This document shows, one piece after another, positions 5,895 through 6,130 of a stretch of 6,130 nucleotides of DNA (positions are counted from its first letter, which is position 1; the number at the start of each line of letters is the position of its first letter). This stretch comes from Phycisphaeraceae bacterium. GTDB taxonomy: Bacteria > Planctomycetota > Phycisphaerae > Phycisphaerales > Phycisphaeraceae. The notes below the pieces were generated by a model. The model was not told the origin of the DNA, ran no database searches, and saw only the letters and a list, made by a program, of their open reading frames with translations. The stretch spans positions 1-6,130 of the forward strand of contig JAJDCV010000004.1 of assembly GCA_029260675.1 (NCBI GenBank), read 5' to 3'. The translations under genes were made by a program, and so were the position numbers.

Positions 5895-5919
5895 ATCTGC
5901 GCTATCTGCGTAATCTGCG
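5895..5919. repeat. Short-period repeat cluster C (ATCTGCG units)
   Basis: ATCTGCG is repeated exactly at 5895-5901, 5904-5910 and 5913-5919, with a strict 9-bp period and varying 2-bp spacers. I recall this kind of motif as a frequent intergenic repeat in many environmental bacteria, but no search was possible. It does not match a riboswitch, tRNA or CRISPR repeat. Confidence 0.65.
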
Positions 5920-5979
5920 GATACCTTCTTCTCACTTTGCATTATCTCGCACAGACCCGATCGCGGTTCTGCGTGGGAT

Positions 5980-6008
5980 TTGATATCGCAGCGTTACCCG
6001 GGCACAAT
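5980..6008 (+). promoter_or_regulatory. Candidate sigma70-type promoter of argC
   Basis: TTGATA (5980-5985, 5 of 6 matches) is followed after exactly 17 bp by CACAAT (6003-6008, 4 of 6 matches). This is the best-spaced promoter in the window. Transcription would begin near 6015, only about two bases before the argC ATG, so the message would be leaderless or nearly so. No Shine-Dalgarno site is present, which agrees with this. Confidence 0.55.
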
Positions 6009-6016
6009 GCCCCGCT

Positions 6017-6130
6017 ATGTCACTTAGAGCCGCTATCGTCGGGCCCACCGGTTACACAGGATTCCACCTGATCGACATCCTGCTGCGCCACCCAGCCGCG
6101 CAACTGACCTACCTGGCCAGCCACCGCGAC
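6017..6130 (+). CDS. argC: N-acetyl-gamma-glutamyl-phosphate reductase, N-terminal part (partial)
   Basis: The first 38 residues read MSLRAAIVGPTGYTGFHLID and continue to ASHRD at the window edge. The start of the protein has the NAD(P)-binding loop G9-P-T-G12-Y-T-G15 of the Rossmann fold, followed by a helix (HLIDILLRHP) and a second strand (LTYLAS), the usual beginning of ArgC. ArgC reduces N-acetylglutamyl phosphate to the semialdehyde in arginine biosynthesis, in the cytoplasm. Related semialdehyde dehydrogenases such as Asd share the fold, but GPTGYTG with H-L---L-RHP is most like ArgC. The ATG at 6017 is chosen because an upstream ATG at 6007 is out of frame and meets a stop within seven codons. 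The catalytic cysteine lies beyond the window. A well-spaced promoter directly precedes the gene. Confidence 0.85.
   Translation, partial: MSLRAAIVGPTGYTGFHLIDILLRHPAAQLTYLASHRD

Noticed and set aside
5784..5919. CRISPR array
   Set aside because: Units are 7-9 bp with 2-bp spacers, far shorter than CRISPR repeats and spacers, and no cas gene is present.
5789..5983. Plus-strand open frame of 64 codons (contains LRYLRNLR)
   Set aside because: It is the translation of the repeat clusters; the LR-x-LRNLR pattern comes directly from the ATCTGCG repeats. No ribosome site and no protein-like composition.

Overview
The window looks like chromosomal DNA of a planctomycete, most likely of the class Phycisphaerae. 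The main evidence is the large minus-strand surface protein, which carries the N-terminal motif LEPRLLLSG characteristic of planctomycetal LEPR-XLL proteins. High GC and sparse Shine-Dalgarno sites agree with this. The assignment is an inference; no 16S or other marker is present.

Layout, left to right: (1) 1-96, the last 31 codons of an unrecognised plus-strand gene. (2) 218-730 (+), thiol peroxidase Tpx with both redox cysteines, behind a promoter-like site and a good ribosome binding site. (3) 739-763, GC-rich inverted repeats in the 74-bp gap between the convergent tpx and surface-protein genes. (4) 805-3315 (-), an 836-residue LEPR-XLL protein with three related ~155-residue domains, proline-rich linkers, and five repeats of exactly 50 residues with a calcium-loop motif of the FG-GAP/VCBS type. 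(5) 3316-3804, a 489-bp gap with no convincing gene but with short inverted repeats and weak signals. (6) 3805-4830 (-), a metal-dependent amidohydrolase of the Amidohydro_2 type. (7) A 50-bp divergent spacer with a nearly symmetric -10 region and a run of nine G. (8) 4881-5753 (+), a Cof-type HAD phosphatase. (9) 5754-6016, a gap holding three clusters of short repeats with a period of about 9 bp, then a good promoter. (10) 6017-6130 (+), the first 38 codons of argC (arginine biosynthesis).

The genes do not form one pathway. Peroxide defence, a cell-surface protein, two metabolic hydrolases and an arginine enzyme appear as separate transcription units. No mobile element, RNA gene or CRISPR array was seen. 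No clear new multi-gene system is visible. The points most worth a second look are the surface-protein architecture, the composite intergenic repeat before argC, and the compact divergent promoter with its G run. Several plus-strand starts also sit only 8-9 bases after a -10-like hexamer, which suggests leaderless messages.
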